Position numbers and translations under genes: made by a program. Positions 1 to 9,330 of a DNA stretch of 64,000 bases are shown here, piece by piece (the stretch's first letter is position 1; each line of letters opens with the position of its first letter). Under the pieces are notes generated by a model, which did not search any database, was not told where the DNA came from, and was given only the letters and a program-made list of their open reading frames with translations. Origin of the DNA: Henckelia pumila (taxonomy: Eukaryota; Streptophyta; Magnoliopsida; Lamiales; Gesneriaceae); assembly GCF_033568475.1 (NCBI RefSeq), contig NC_133120.1:95188151-95252150 (forward strand), written 5' to 3'.

Positions 1-880
1 TGTTTATCGCACGAAGCCAGAAAAATGGAGCTGTCACAACAGAAAGCGTGCTTTTAAGCATGCGCATCAGGAAAAGCGCCATAAACTGCTTGCAAACAAA
101 AGCCACCATTTCTTTTGAAAACGATAATAAGATGAATCCAATTTCAAATGCCAAGCATTTATTACAAGGAAATCTTCAAACATAAATGTTAAATTATCAT
201 AATAAGATTTTAATAAATTTTCCCAGTCTCATTTTACTTTTAGCACGCTTTGTCAGACCACCTTGCTAATAATACTCTCCTACAGCCAAAAATTTCCCAT
301 CTTGGACTTATTTTTAAACTCATCAAACCATATTGCAAGTCGACAAAACCAAAATAGATGCTCAGAATCTTTGATATCATCAAGTTTCCGTAACCACTTC
401 ATTTGCTTGAGCACAAATAAAGGATGTTCAACTACGATATAAATGAATTAAGGTAAAATTCGATGTCGAACATTGTAAAAATACAAAGAATTCACATAAT
501 CTATATTATATTCAATTTGTGCGTGATGGTCTCTTAACTTTTTTAGTCTACATATAGGATAAATTCAAATATTGAGCTAATATAAAGTGTCACTTAAAAA
601 TAATTAAATAAATAGGTTGGATTCAACATATACAGGAATGAACTTAGCAGAAGAATAAAATGTCAAAACACTTGATGGGTTCTTCCGTACAAATTCCCAT
701 AATTGGTACACATTTTGTCAAACCTCGTGAAGGCTCACCTTTTCAAGTCACGCGCAATCTCTGATCCTACGGCCACCAAACCCATCCGCATTCCGGCTCC
801 CACAATCCGACGGTCCTCGTTTACCTCATTTGACCTATAAGATATCTCCACATGAGCTACTATCAACTCCATACGGGAAA
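1..880. other. AT-rich spacer / upstream region of the SAC51-like gene
   Basis: No open frame with recognisable protein similarity was seen on either strand. The last 150 bases become less AT-rich (about 740-880) and run into a CT/GA-rich stretch typical of a plant 5' leader. This part is therefore probably the promoter of the downstream bHLH gene. No convincing TATA box was identified. Confidence 0.4.
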
Positions 881-1641
881 ATGTTGACCTCCTTGTGAGA
901 GAGAGATTCAAATTCGGTGGTGGCTTGGAATTCGGATCTTGTAATCAAGAAACCTTGTTTGGTTGGTATCTTTAGAATTTGCGGTCTTATTGTTCCTCTT
1001 TCTTTAATCTATCTCTGAACCAAGAATCTTTTTCCATCATCTTATTCTTCCCCATTATTTTCTTCGGGTGTTTGCCTTTTTTTTCTTTTTTTTTTTTTTT
1101 TGCGTTTTCCTGTGTTTCTTTCCCCCCTACTGTGTTTTCTTGTTGAGTGCCGAGGAGGGTATGAATCGGGATTTTCTTCTTTTGTGTTTTGGAATCTATT
1201 GCATTGTATGGCTGCGTGTGAAACTGCTCATGATGTGCATATGTATATGTTGTTATTTTGAAACAATTTGCTACTTTATTAAATAAAGCTGGTGTTTTGT
1301 GATTCAGTTTACAAATTCTATAGCTGCATTTAATGTTTGCGGGTCGTCTAACTAGTAAAGACACGAGCTTTGTTACATGGTAGTTCAATACGAACTGTGT
1401 TAGATATATATTGGAAATTCAGTGCTTTTATACGAATTTTGATGCCTTTTATGAATGATTTCACTCCAAGGAATAGGATAGTTTATAGAGTGCAATCAAC
1501 ACATGTATATTTATTATGCTTTTAATCCTTAACTAGTTACTTATACAGATTCTGTTATGTCAAAGTTCATAATCTTTTCATCATTTTGATGGCAGAAAAA
1601 GTGTTCTTTCCAAGTTTATAGATTGTGACAAAGAAGGGAAC

Positions 1642-1713
1642 ATGCCTTGGGAATCTCCGAATTATCATGGGAAGTGCGTGCCATTGGTAGCCGTCTTTCA
1701 TGTTATTCTGTGA
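1642..1713 (+). CDS. Small uORF in the leader (23 codons)
   Basis: ATG at 1642 opens a 23-residue frame ending in TGA at 1711-1713, inside the presumed second leader exon (about 1592-1730). The peptide starts MPWESPNYHGK and ends in a hydrophobic stretch (VFHVIL). It would lie upstream of the conserved uORF in the mature transcript and so would be the first or one of the first uORFs met by scanning ribosomes. I do not recognise the peptide as conserved. It may be a simple non-conserved uORF. Confidence 0.4.
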   Translation: MPWESPNYHGKCVPLVAVFHVIL

Positions 1714-2145
1714 TTTTTAATTTGATCCGGTGAGTTGCTCTCCTCCCTTGAGATCTCATCACCACCGTAACAATTTAGAACCGCTGGAAGTGATGATGCG
1801 TGTGGATGATATGCTGCTACACAATACATAATTCATTAATATTTGTTTTTTCCAGTGCTATATGATCATGTGTTCAATCCCGTCTGTCTGATTTTTCTTT
1901 CTCATGACACTTACATATGATTAAGGTGAAATGACTCTGCATTTAGAATTTTGTGTGTATTCTAAGCGGGTAGTATACTAGTATTACTTATAGTGGACAA
2001 GTGGCACGTTGAGGATTGTAATTTTGACACCTGTTTATTTAACCTTCTCGAGTTTGTAATCTTTGCTAGTTAAATCTTGTTGATTTTCCATATCTCAACT
2101 GATTTCTATATTCCTGTAGTTTATTTTGGTCGTTCGAGAGTTAGA

Positions 2146-2401
2146 ATGCACATTGCTGTTACCAGAAAGAAAATCACAAAAGTGGAAGAACTGGGAAAAC
2201 TTATAATGAGAGTTGGGGGCATTGCTTTTTACCAATTGATGCAAGTTTGTCAGGTAAGTGCTTCGTGTTTCATTGGTATGCATGCCCAAAATGCGTGATT
2301 TGCAGCATTTTTCCGCAATATGTTCAAATTCTTAAGTTGTCTTTTATGTGTTTTGCATACAGGCTGAGTATTTCCGTCAGTTGCTTAAGCCAGTGACGTA
2401 A
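2146..2401 (+). CDS. SAC51 uORF: Conserved peptide uORF of the SAC51 family, split by one intron
   Basis: Exon pieces 2146-2253 and 2363-2401 join in phase to give a 48-residue peptide that begins MHIAVTRKK and ends AEYFRQLLKPVT followed by TAA. The intron 2254-2362 has a strong donor (CAG|GTAAGT) and acceptor (GCATACAG|GCT). From family knowledge, SAC51 and its SACL paralogues carry a uORF with a near-invariant C terminus of this form. Its peptide represses translation of the bHLH frame, and thermospermine relieves this during xylem differentiation. The gap from uORF stop to main ATG is about 175 bases. A further tiny frame starts with the ATG near 2473 (5 codons). The splice joining the conserved C terminus to the N-terminal part was deduced from phase and matches the family tail as I recall it. 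Confidence 0.85.
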
Positions 2402-2575
2402 TCTAGGTTCGGTAAGAGCGATAGGACATTAAGATTCACCACCTAGAGTTCTGACCGCGTAGGAGAGATTTCATGCTTTTGATTTACTAAGCGTATAACT
2501 ACGTACTCCAAGAGCTTTTACCTCCTTGAAGCTGCCAATTACTTTTGAACTTGAAATTGTTTGTGAGCCAAAATC

Positions 2576-3268
2576 ATGCACAGTGATCAGCCATACTTTC
2601 ATCTGTCTGGTCAAGTGGGCTATGTTATGCAAAATTCTCATATGCCCTCTGCGTTTAACATGCCCTTGGGTATTGAACCTCTTGGGCCCTTCCATGGTGT
2701 TGATATCCAACCCTCTGATGCGTGCCCCAGAAATTTTGTTATCTTTGATCAATCTAATACCAGAAGCCAGATAATTTTTCATCCCGAAATAGGTTCCAAA
2801 TTCTTCGATTTTGGTCTTGCTGATGGTGCATCAATCTTGAGAGGCAAAGATGATGGGAAGGATGCAAACTATGAGGGAAAAAATTTCTCACTTCTGAAAG
2901 AAGATTCAGATGATATTGATGCACTTTTGAGCATGGAAGATGTAGAAAACGAAGAATATGACGATGATGAGTTGAGTACAGCACGAACAGATGCCAAATA
3001 TGAATGCGACTCTCCAGATTCGTGCTCTAACTATGAGTCGCCTCCCAGAAAGAGGTCAGATTTTGGGACATCTTCTGTGATTCACTGCGACTACAAAAAG
3101 GGTGAGAGAATGAGGACAATGGTGAAGGGATTAAGAAGAATGGTTCCTGGAGCCAAACAGATGAGTGCCGTGACCGTCCTCGATGAGGCTGTTCAATACC
3201 TCAAGTCCCTTAAGGCACAAGTGCATAATCTGGAAACTGGGAATTCAGAAAACCATGCTCGGAGCTGA
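2576..3268 (+). CDS. SAC51: SAC51-like atypical bHLH transcription factor
   Basis: A 230-residue protein in a single exon. Residues 106-135 are strongly acidic (SDDIDALLSMEDVENEEYDD). A basic stretch PPRKR lies at 156-160. The helix-loop-helix lies at about 170-220: KKGERMRTMVKGLRRMVPG, loop AKQMSA, then VTVLDEAVQYLKSLKAQV. The basic region lacks the usual His-Glu-Arg contact residues, as in the SAC51/bHLH142-145 group, which is thought to act through heterodimers. In Arabidopsis SAC51 mediates the thermospermine control of xylem differentiation downstream of ACL5. The start at 2576 is the first in-frame ATG after the conserved uORF. The protein is shorter than I would expect for the Arabidopsis member, mainly in the N-terminal half, but no frameshift is seen. 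Family assignment is strong because HLH and uORF agree. Confidence 0.88.
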   Translation: MHSDQPYFHLSGQVGYVMQNSHMPSAFNMPLGIEPLGPFHGVDIQPSDACPRNFVIFDQSNTRSQIIFHPEIGSKFFDFGLADGASILRGKDDGKDANYEGKNFSLLKEDSDDIDALLSMEDVENEEYDDDELSTARTDAKYECDSPDSCSNYESPPRKRSDFGTSSVIHCDYKKGERMRTMVKGLRRMVPGAKQMSAVTVLDEAVQYLKSLKAQVHNLETGNSENHARS

Positions 3269-3812
3269 TTCACCTACCAAATCAGCTGCAAGAAATATTT
3301 AATTGCCCAGGTTTAATATGCCATAATTTGTTTTCGTGTAAGTCTTCTCTTTTACTGCCACTGGATGCTGATAATCAGTTATTTTCTTTATCCCAACTCC
3401 CCAGGATTTGCTACTCGTATTAGAATTATTCTGTCTTGTAAGCGAGGTTTAATATTAATCATTTTCAACTATTTTTGTGGCTTCTTGATTGACTCTTTGA
3501 CCGAAGGCGTTGATCTCCATTATAATGCAAAATCATGAAAGTTTTTATGCTCCAACGGCTGGCAGACGAGGTAAGGGGGTGGTGAGTGTAGTTTATAGAC
3601 AACAGAAATGGTAATTCTGTAAACTAATTAAAGCAGAAAATTTTAAAAATCATACGAAAAACCATCCTTGTGATGACAGATCCTGTTCCATTGAACAGCT
3701 CAATGAGATTTTAATTAATATGCAAACTACAGAAAATAACAGAAATTGAAATCTTTAGTCTCTGGTTATTGGACGCATAAATATTCAGAATGCTTCATTG
3801 CAGCCGTCACCC
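3269..3812. other. Spacer between convergent genes
   Basis: This contains the 3' UTR of the bHLH gene on + (polypyrimidine and T-rich stretches to about 3480) and probably the 3' UTR of the X8 gene on -. The two genes converge. No further coding sequence was recognised. Confidence 0.5.
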
Positions 3813-4461
3813 TTAGTAGGAAAGCTCGAATTTGCATTTCCCATAACCTGCAAAATCCATGAAAATCGAGGTCATTAAGCGTGTGTTTGTGTTTTGTTCA
3901 TTTGTATATGTTAAGTAGCCCTAGGATACTCACTAGGGTCAGTGACAACAATGATTCCCGATTTCTTGAAATCACAGTTCCAAGAATGTCTTCCCTGTTT
4001 CTGGTAGTAAAGGTTCATGGCAACTGAAGCATGATTCAGAAGATTGCTAGGATAAAAACAGGCGCCTCCCTCTTGGATCAAGCTGCAATCCACTACGGTA
4101 CACGCAAAGTTTATGTTATCCGTTAGCGTCTGTTCTGAGGTCGAGGGCCTTGGCACGCACCAAGTTCCCTGAAATGAATGGAAGAACATATCTCAGATGA
4201 TGAGTGGAAGAATTAATACTGTCTTGATATTTTTTGAATCGTTGAATGTTCTTACCTGTCCAGATGCATCGACCGCAGGCTTCCGAATTCCACCTGATCC
4301 ACAAAAACTTGTCAACAGCCTCAGTGGGAACCTCAAATTATTTTGACCATCAAACTTCTTGAATGGATTCTGAGAAGAAAAATCATGAACATACCTGATA
4401 CGAAGAGCAAGATTATAAGAGACAAACCAAGAAGGGGAAGCGAAAGAAGTGACTTGGCCAT
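3813..4461 (-). CDS. Secreted carbohydrate-binding X8 domain protein (callose-binding / Ole e 10-like)
   Basis: Four exons on the minus strand: 4395-4461, 4256-4293, 3934-4168 and 3813-3847, all with GT-AG borders and consistent phase, giving 124 residues. Residues 1-22 start MAKSLLSLPLLGLS and form a hydrophobic signal peptide. After a short linker the X8 domain begins at GTWCV (about residue 36). It has six cysteines in the family spacing (GTWC, NFAC, VDC, GGAC, NCDF, GKC), the AS-AMN-YY core and the terminal DPSYGKC motif. X8 domains bind beta-1,3-glucan (callose) in the apoplast, and stand-alone copies include PDCB proteins and the pollen protein Ole e 10. No Ser/Pro-rich tail or GPI signal follows, so it is probably soluble and secreted. 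The final exon was found by phase; without it the domain would lose its last cysteine. Confidence 0.85.
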
Positions 4462-4529
4462 GGACGATAATCAGAGACAGTAGGAGAATGGTGGAAGATT
4501 ATTGTTGGACGTTGGGAAAAGGTGAAGAA

Positions 4530-4536
4530 ATTTATA
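4530..4536 (-). promoter_or_regulatory. TATA box of the X8 gene
   Basis: On the minus strand CTATAAATTT lies about 70 bases upstream of the ATG at 4461, a normal plant TATA-to-start spacing. It supports this ATG as the start of the signal peptide. Confidence 0.5.
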
Positions 4537-4629
4537 GATTCCTAAGGCCAAAAGAATTCATCTAATATTTCCTAGTAAAAAGACGTATCTAGTTTATCAT
4601 ATAGTGTCATTCATTTGGCATTTTCATTT

Positions 4630-4633
<4 letters not shown>

Positions 4634-4677
<44 letters not shown>
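4634..4677 (+). repeat. (GA)n microsatellite
   Basis: About 22 uninterrupted GA units lie roughly 100 bases upstream of the TATA box of the X8 gene. GA tracts in plant promoters can be bound by BBR/BPC proteins, but no function is implied here. Confidence 0.9.
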
Positions 4678-4680
<3 letters not shown>

Positions 4681-4699
4681 ACAGGCCTGAAGTAAAGAT

Positions 4700-5735
4700 A
4701 TGCATGACACAAGAAATGATGGTCATGGAAATGTAGATAAAAGATAGCCACAACATTTTTTTAAGAGAAATGTAGTGATATGGTCTAAAGAATGTGTTAT
4801 TCCAGGAAACTTATCAATTTGGTAACTGGTGAGTAGGTCAACTAATGGTTTCTTTTATGTGACTCTAGTGAATCAGTATATGGTGTGAACTATTGTTTTG
4901 AATATTCATGTTTGTTATTCTTAAGGGGGTCTTGTAAATCAGAAAACAAGACGATTTATGAGAACCTGTTGTTTAAATAAGATTTAGGATAGGACAAGAG
5001 TGCGTTGAATCAATGAAGCTTTCCAATTCCACCCCTGTTCCTTGGGAACTTTCAGTCACGTCCGCAGAATTCGCCGTATAAAATGGTGAAAAGGTAGTTG
5101 TAGAACTTGTAAATAACAAAAACTTCACAGAGATTGTAATTCAATTTTGTGAAATGGGTCTTTTATAGGGCACGAGCTATGCTACACCGGGTGAGATCAC
5201 CCGGTGCAGCATCTGCCCTTGATTGGGCACCCGGGCCCACAATAAAATGGGCCCGGGTGCCCAATCATCATCATAGCATCTCCCCTTTTATGGTATGACC
5301 CCGAATCATGAAAATTGTTAATTTTAATATCAAAATTTACATTTCCCCGCGGATATAGATCGGATTGCAAAACATCTGCCGCTCAGAAATTCATGCAATA
5401 CCCATGAGATACTCAATGGCCTTCTGAGTCCCGAAACCGAAGTCCCAACCAAAGTTATTCACAAAGAAACAATGAAAAGACCAATTATTGCGGCACATGC
5501 ATGGAAGTATAATCATGTTTTCCATAACACAAAGGTGTAATTTAGTTGGAATTCTGACTCGAAGGGTAGAGCTTTTCTTTGTATAGCAGCATATCAACTC
5601 AATCAATAAATCAAAACTGAACCTTTAACCTCAGCTATTTAGCTTCGCACCGGAACAAGAAACAGTGAAGAATAACACAAACATGAACAAGAATCATACT
5701 ACCGTAAATACTGTAAATGAATTATGATCCAATGA
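4700..5735. other. Spacer upstream of the X8 gene
   Basis: No coding frame with similarity was recognised. A GC-rich inverted repeat lies at about 5188-5275: GGTGCAGCATCTGCCC-type sequence, then GATTGGGCACCCGGGCCC answered by GGGCCCGGGTGCCCAATC. It forms a stable potential hairpin of roughly 18-bp arms around a short loop. The remaining sequence is ordinary AT-rich DNA and may include the 3' UTR of the gene at 5741. Confidence 0.5.
5216..5270. repeat. GC-rich inverted repeat (hairpin)
   Basis: GATTGGGCACCCGGGCCC and its reverse complement GGGCCCGGGTGCCCAATC are separated by an A-rich loop of about ten bases. The arms are exact over about 18 bp. This could be the remnant of a foldback element. 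It stands out as a GC island in AT-rich DNA. Confidence 0.7.
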
Positions 5736-5740
5736 TAAAC

Positions 5741-6451
5741 CTAATCTAAAGGTGGATCTTTCTCCAAGAACTCATCAATGGTAGAGGGGAATTCAAAACC
5801 TCCAAATCCATCACAGTTATCATCTGAATGCCATAAAGCAGCTTTAGCCAATAGCAAATGGGCCAATACAAACGGTTCTCTCTCCTCACCATTCAAGAAA
5901 TGATTAATCCACCCCTCTAGTCTCTCTAATTCTCTCAAACTCTTGGGACCCTTCAACCCGGCGATCTTCCTATAAAATCCATCATCACAACCCACATTAA
6001 ACAGGTTGGTTCTCTTTTTCATCTGCTCCCCAGAATCCGACAGCTGCAAGAGCTGCATCAACAGCTCAATGTCATCACCAAGATTACTTCTTTCATCATG
6101 AGCAACGGTGGTTTCCGCGCTTAAATGATTTTCCCCAGGTGGGCTGTTTTGAATTGGTGGGAAATCTGCGGAATCCGTGAGAAACTCGCGGGGGACTTCA
6201 CTTTCTTGGAGGGTTGAGATGTTCCCATCGGTGGTGAGGGGCGGTTGCTTGTAGTTGAGGTAAATGGGGGTACCCAGAGAATCAGTTTGTTCCGTGTTTT
6301 CACGGCGTTCCCCCGGCGGCGGTGGTGAAAGAGCGGAGGATTGTTGCGCGGGGTCTTCAAGTTTAAGCCTTTTCTCCACTTGTCTTAGAGAGGAGAAAAA
6401 TTGAGAATGTGGAGAAGGTGAATTATTTTGCATTCTGATAAAACTGGACAT
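5741..6451 (-). CDS. Uncharacterised plant protein, 236 residues
   Basis: A single uninterrupted minus-strand frame from ATG at 6451 to TAG at 5741. The first half (to about residue 125) is low-complexity, rich in Ser, Pro, Glu and Thr, and looks disordered. From about residue 125 to the end it is predicted to be helical: DDIELLMQLLQLSD, then a conserved-looking block GFYRKIAGLKGPKSLRELE and WINHFLNGEEREPFVLAHLL, with a C-terminal acidic tail. No signal peptide or membrane segment is seen. The C-terminal half resembles a folded helical domain of the kind found in small plant-specific regulatory proteins, but I cannot name a family and assign no function. An intronless gene of this length with plant codon use and no internal stops is likely real. 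Confidence 0.7.
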   Translation of the reverse strand: MSSFIRMQNNSPSPHSQFFSSLRQVEKRLKLEDPAQQSSALSPPPPGERRENTEQTDSLGTPIYLNYKQPPLTTDGNISTLQESEVPREFLTDSADFPPIQNSPPGENHLSAETTVAHDERSNLGDDIELLMQLLQLSDSGEQMKKRTNLFNVGCDDGFYRKIAGLKGPKSLRELERLEGWINHFLNGEEREPFVLAHLLLAKAALWHSDDNCDGFGGFEFPSTIDEFLEKDPPLD

Positions 6452-6541
6452 CGATTCAATTAGGGTTCAATGTATGGATGGAACATCAAAGATTTGGTTG
6501 GGTTGAAATTCGGCATCGCGCTTACATCCCTTTCCCCATTG

Positions 6542-6562
6542 TATACATATATATATATATAT
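6542..6562. repeat. (AT)n microsatellite
   Basis: A short uninterrupted TA/AT run upstream of the gene at 5741-6451. Confidence 0.85.
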
Positions 6563-6868
6563 ACATGTATAAAATAATGAATTTTTTTTAATAAACGATA
6601 AAATGACATATTTGGATAAAATAAAAATGCAAGTCATTTATATTTTATATAATTTGATTCAAATATTAAACAAAATAAGGATGATTAATCAATTTATTAT
6701 CATCATTCATATCAAATGGTGCTTATATATGAGTTATACGTGGGCAATATACAAAGTCTAGAGATGTCAAAATGAATTAGATCCATCGAGTTACAGTCGT
6801 GATGATTGGTTGTTGTGGGTTGTGAGTCAGTCCACCCCGACCCGTCATTCCGTCAAATTAGATATCTA

Positions 6869-6869
<1 letters not shown>

Positions 6870-6908
<39 letters not shown>
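6870..6908. repeat. (TTA)n microsatellite
   Basis: About 12 TTA/ATT units in AT-rich intergenic DNA. Confidence 0.9.
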
Positions 6909-6909
<1 letters not shown>

Positions 6910-7535
6910 TATAATACTTGAGAGTTGAGACCCTTATAGAAACTGTTTTTGGTATGGTGTGAGACACCAAAATTTCCTTCCAGTTTTATCCTTTTTTCAC
7001 AGCAGTTTCTCCCATTTTTTCTTTAATTGAAAATCTAACTGCTCACTCACTTGTATTTTCGAAACACAAAATTTTAATATCATACATTATATTACACATA
7101 CGCAACACGTTAGCTCATTAACTCGTAAATAATTAATCTACAACCCCACCTAAATAGGTGGACCGGGCTTGGTTAAACACCTAAAAGGCTGGTTAGCTCA
7201 CACCATTAGCCCATTCTGACACAAGTCACACAACTAGCATGTATGGGCTAAATGGTACCTTATAAAGTTAAATAATCCATTGGGCGCCTCCTCATTTAAT
7301 TTAATTTCACTTTGGTCCTTAAATTACTGATTGAAATGCTATCACGATATAAATATTGTTTGCAGCATAAATTGTAGTAACTAAGTTTATTGATTTCCTC
7401 ATTACCTTAGCTTGTTGTTTTCAAAGTAATTAATGGAAGAATGCTGCTGAAAATTATTAGACTTCATTAACATTTTTTGGAGATCTTTCCCGGGAATTAT
7501 AGAGCAATGTTGCTTTGTGTTTCACAATTTTAAGT

Positions 7536-7630
7536 AGTGTTTGCAACTTTTAAAATAAATGATCATGAATTTTTTTAAAAAAAAATTAATAAAAAATTCA
7601 TAATCAGTTATTTTTAGAAGTCGTAAACAT
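7536..7630. mobile_element. Small foldback MITE, family with AGTGTTTGCAAC ends
   Basis: The left arm starts AGTGTTTGCAACTTTT and pairs with a right arm whose reverse complement starts ATGTTTACGACTTCT. The arms are about 40 bp and imperfect, around an A/T-rich centre. A related copy is at 35591-35685. No transposase is present and no clear target-site duplication was seen. Confidence 0.55.
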
Positions 7631-7909
7631 CATCTCATTAATACTTTGCTACATAAATCTATCGATTTATTTCCTTTTTCCTCCCGTATTTAAAATTTCG
7701 ATATCGTAAAACTTAATTCTGAGGTTAATTTAGAAATTCGAATCATAGTAGATTACTAGATTTCTTATAAATTTGGGCCATAAATAAAATAGAGAGAATC
7801 TTAAATTATTTTGTTTGAATACATAAGAAAAATGCGATATATCTAATTAATGTGTTTGAAATGTTAAATATAATTTTTAAGTGTCATTCTTTGGAAATTG
7901 TTTCTTTTT

Positions 7910-8245
7910 TTATTTTGAAAAAGAAAAATTGTTTTTTAGGTCATGTAAGTTTGTCACTTTGCGATTTCGGTCCTCTTTATTTTCAGATTTCAGTTTTAGT
8001 CCACTATCTTTGTTTTTTTGACAATTTTAAATCTTTTCCGATTTGGCGTTGATGTGACATCAATGCGGTGATGATGTGGAGCTTACATGTATAATGTCAC
8101 ATAAGCATTTTAAAGGAAAAAAAACTTAAATTGTCAAAAATCAAAACATGCAGAGCTAAAACTGAAATTTGAAAACATAGAGGTCCGAAATCGCAAAGTG
8201 ACAAACATATAACACTAAAATTGTAGTTTTTCCTTTTGAAAAGTA
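7910..8245. mobile_element. Foldback element with about 100-bp arms
   Basis: The left arm around 7938-8030 (GTTTGTCACTTTGCGATTTC, then CGGTCCTC) is answered in inverse at 8150-8215 (GAGGTCCGAAATCGCAAAGT). Arms extend outward with lower similarity into poly-A/T ends. The centre contains GATGTGACATC-type sequence. It has the form of a non-autonomous foldback transposon. The superfamily was not determined. Confidence 0.6.
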
Positions 8246-9330
8246 AATATAATTTATATAAAAAAATTTTACTCCCATAATTACATTTATTCAAAGAATT
8301 TTCACCATGAAATTACATAGGTGCGTTAAGTTGATTAATTTAATTGATTTAAAATGAGACATTTGATTTATGAAAAAAATTCGACACAATGAATTTCAAA
8401 TCATATTCATCTTATCTTTAAATTTTACCCAAAAACAACACTAGTCACTACTGCTTCTAATAACTCTGCATGGCGGCGGAAAAAATATTAACCCAATTTG
8501 TAATTTTGAATTTAATTAGAACAAATTTGTTTTTTTTATATATAGAAAAATATACATAAAACTAAACATTTTTATAGCAATGGATTCTTTCTATTTTTCT
8601 TCCATATGTTTCGTCGGCATGCATGATAATGTATGGCGTCAACATGATTTTTTTTTGGTCATATATGAATTATGTAGTCAAATAATGTCCATACGATATG
8701 CCGTGATAAACTCACCCCTAATTTGTTCGGATCTTCGAAATTTCTGTAATTTACACAAAACGTAATTTCAATTCTCAAGCGTTGAAATGGTGACTGCATA
8801 CGTGTACAAAATGTTAATTTTTGTGTGAAACACACACACATTGATGCTGTGAAATATGTTATAATATCATACATTAATAATATGCAACAAAATTTAAACG
8901 TGACCGCTGACCCGATTATTTCACACTTCAAATTTAAAATCTTAGCATATTGCATATATAGCAATCTCATCATAAATGAATTTTGGATATTGAACGTAGA
9001 ATGGTAATTAATTGCATGTGTGTGTTTTAATCTATGTAAATTAACTATATTATATAATTTGCACATAATGTTTCATTTCATATAGCATACCCAATAATTA
9101 AAATCAATACATCGATCAAAGAACAATTAATGGCAGATGTGGTCGTTACTCCAAGTCCAATATATGTAAATCAAACATCATAATGTACTTAATTTAATAG
9201 TAATATATTAAATACAAAAATTTGATTCATAGGTTTTGGGGAAGAAAAAAAAAAACCCTAAAGAAGATATAAAAAGGAATACATAAAGAAACCTGGGAAG
9301 GGGTTAATTATACCTAGAATGTCTCATCGA

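Larger units (their letters stand above)
890..2575 (+). promoter_or_regulatory. SAC51: Spliced 5' leader of the SAC51-like gene with multiple uORFs
   Basis: The leader can be read as several non-coding or uORF exons. A donor lies near 1157 (GAGG|GTATGA) after a CT-rich first exon. A second exon runs from about 1592 (acceptor TTGATGGCAG) to about 1730 (donor CCG|GTGAGT). A third starts near 2120 (acceptor TTCCTGTAG) and ends at 2253 (CAG|GTAAGT). The last exon starts at 2363 and includes the main start codon at 2576. The exon edges other than 2253/2363 rest on splice consensus only. Long multi-exon leaders with uORFs are known for the SAC51 bHLH family, where translation of the main frame is relieved by thermospermine. 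The transcription start is a guess. Confidence 0.6.
6910..9330. other. AT-rich intergenic region with foldback elements
   Basis: No gene was recognised over about 2.4 kb. The open frames present are short, AT-driven and match nothing known. Two foldback elements lie here (7536-7630 and 7910-8245). The region near 9240-9330 flanks the end of the WRKY gene and probably holds its 3' UTR, including an A-run followed by ACCCTAAAG. Confidence 0.6.

Noticed and set aside
987-1388. 133-residue minus-strand frame rich in Lys
   Set aside because: It is the reverse of a C/T-rich leader and poly-T stretch; the Lys run comes from the homopolymer, and the region is explained by the + strand leader.
2471-2984. 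Minus-strand frames opposite the bHLH gene
   Set aside because: Shadows of the coding strand; no family features and no splice support.
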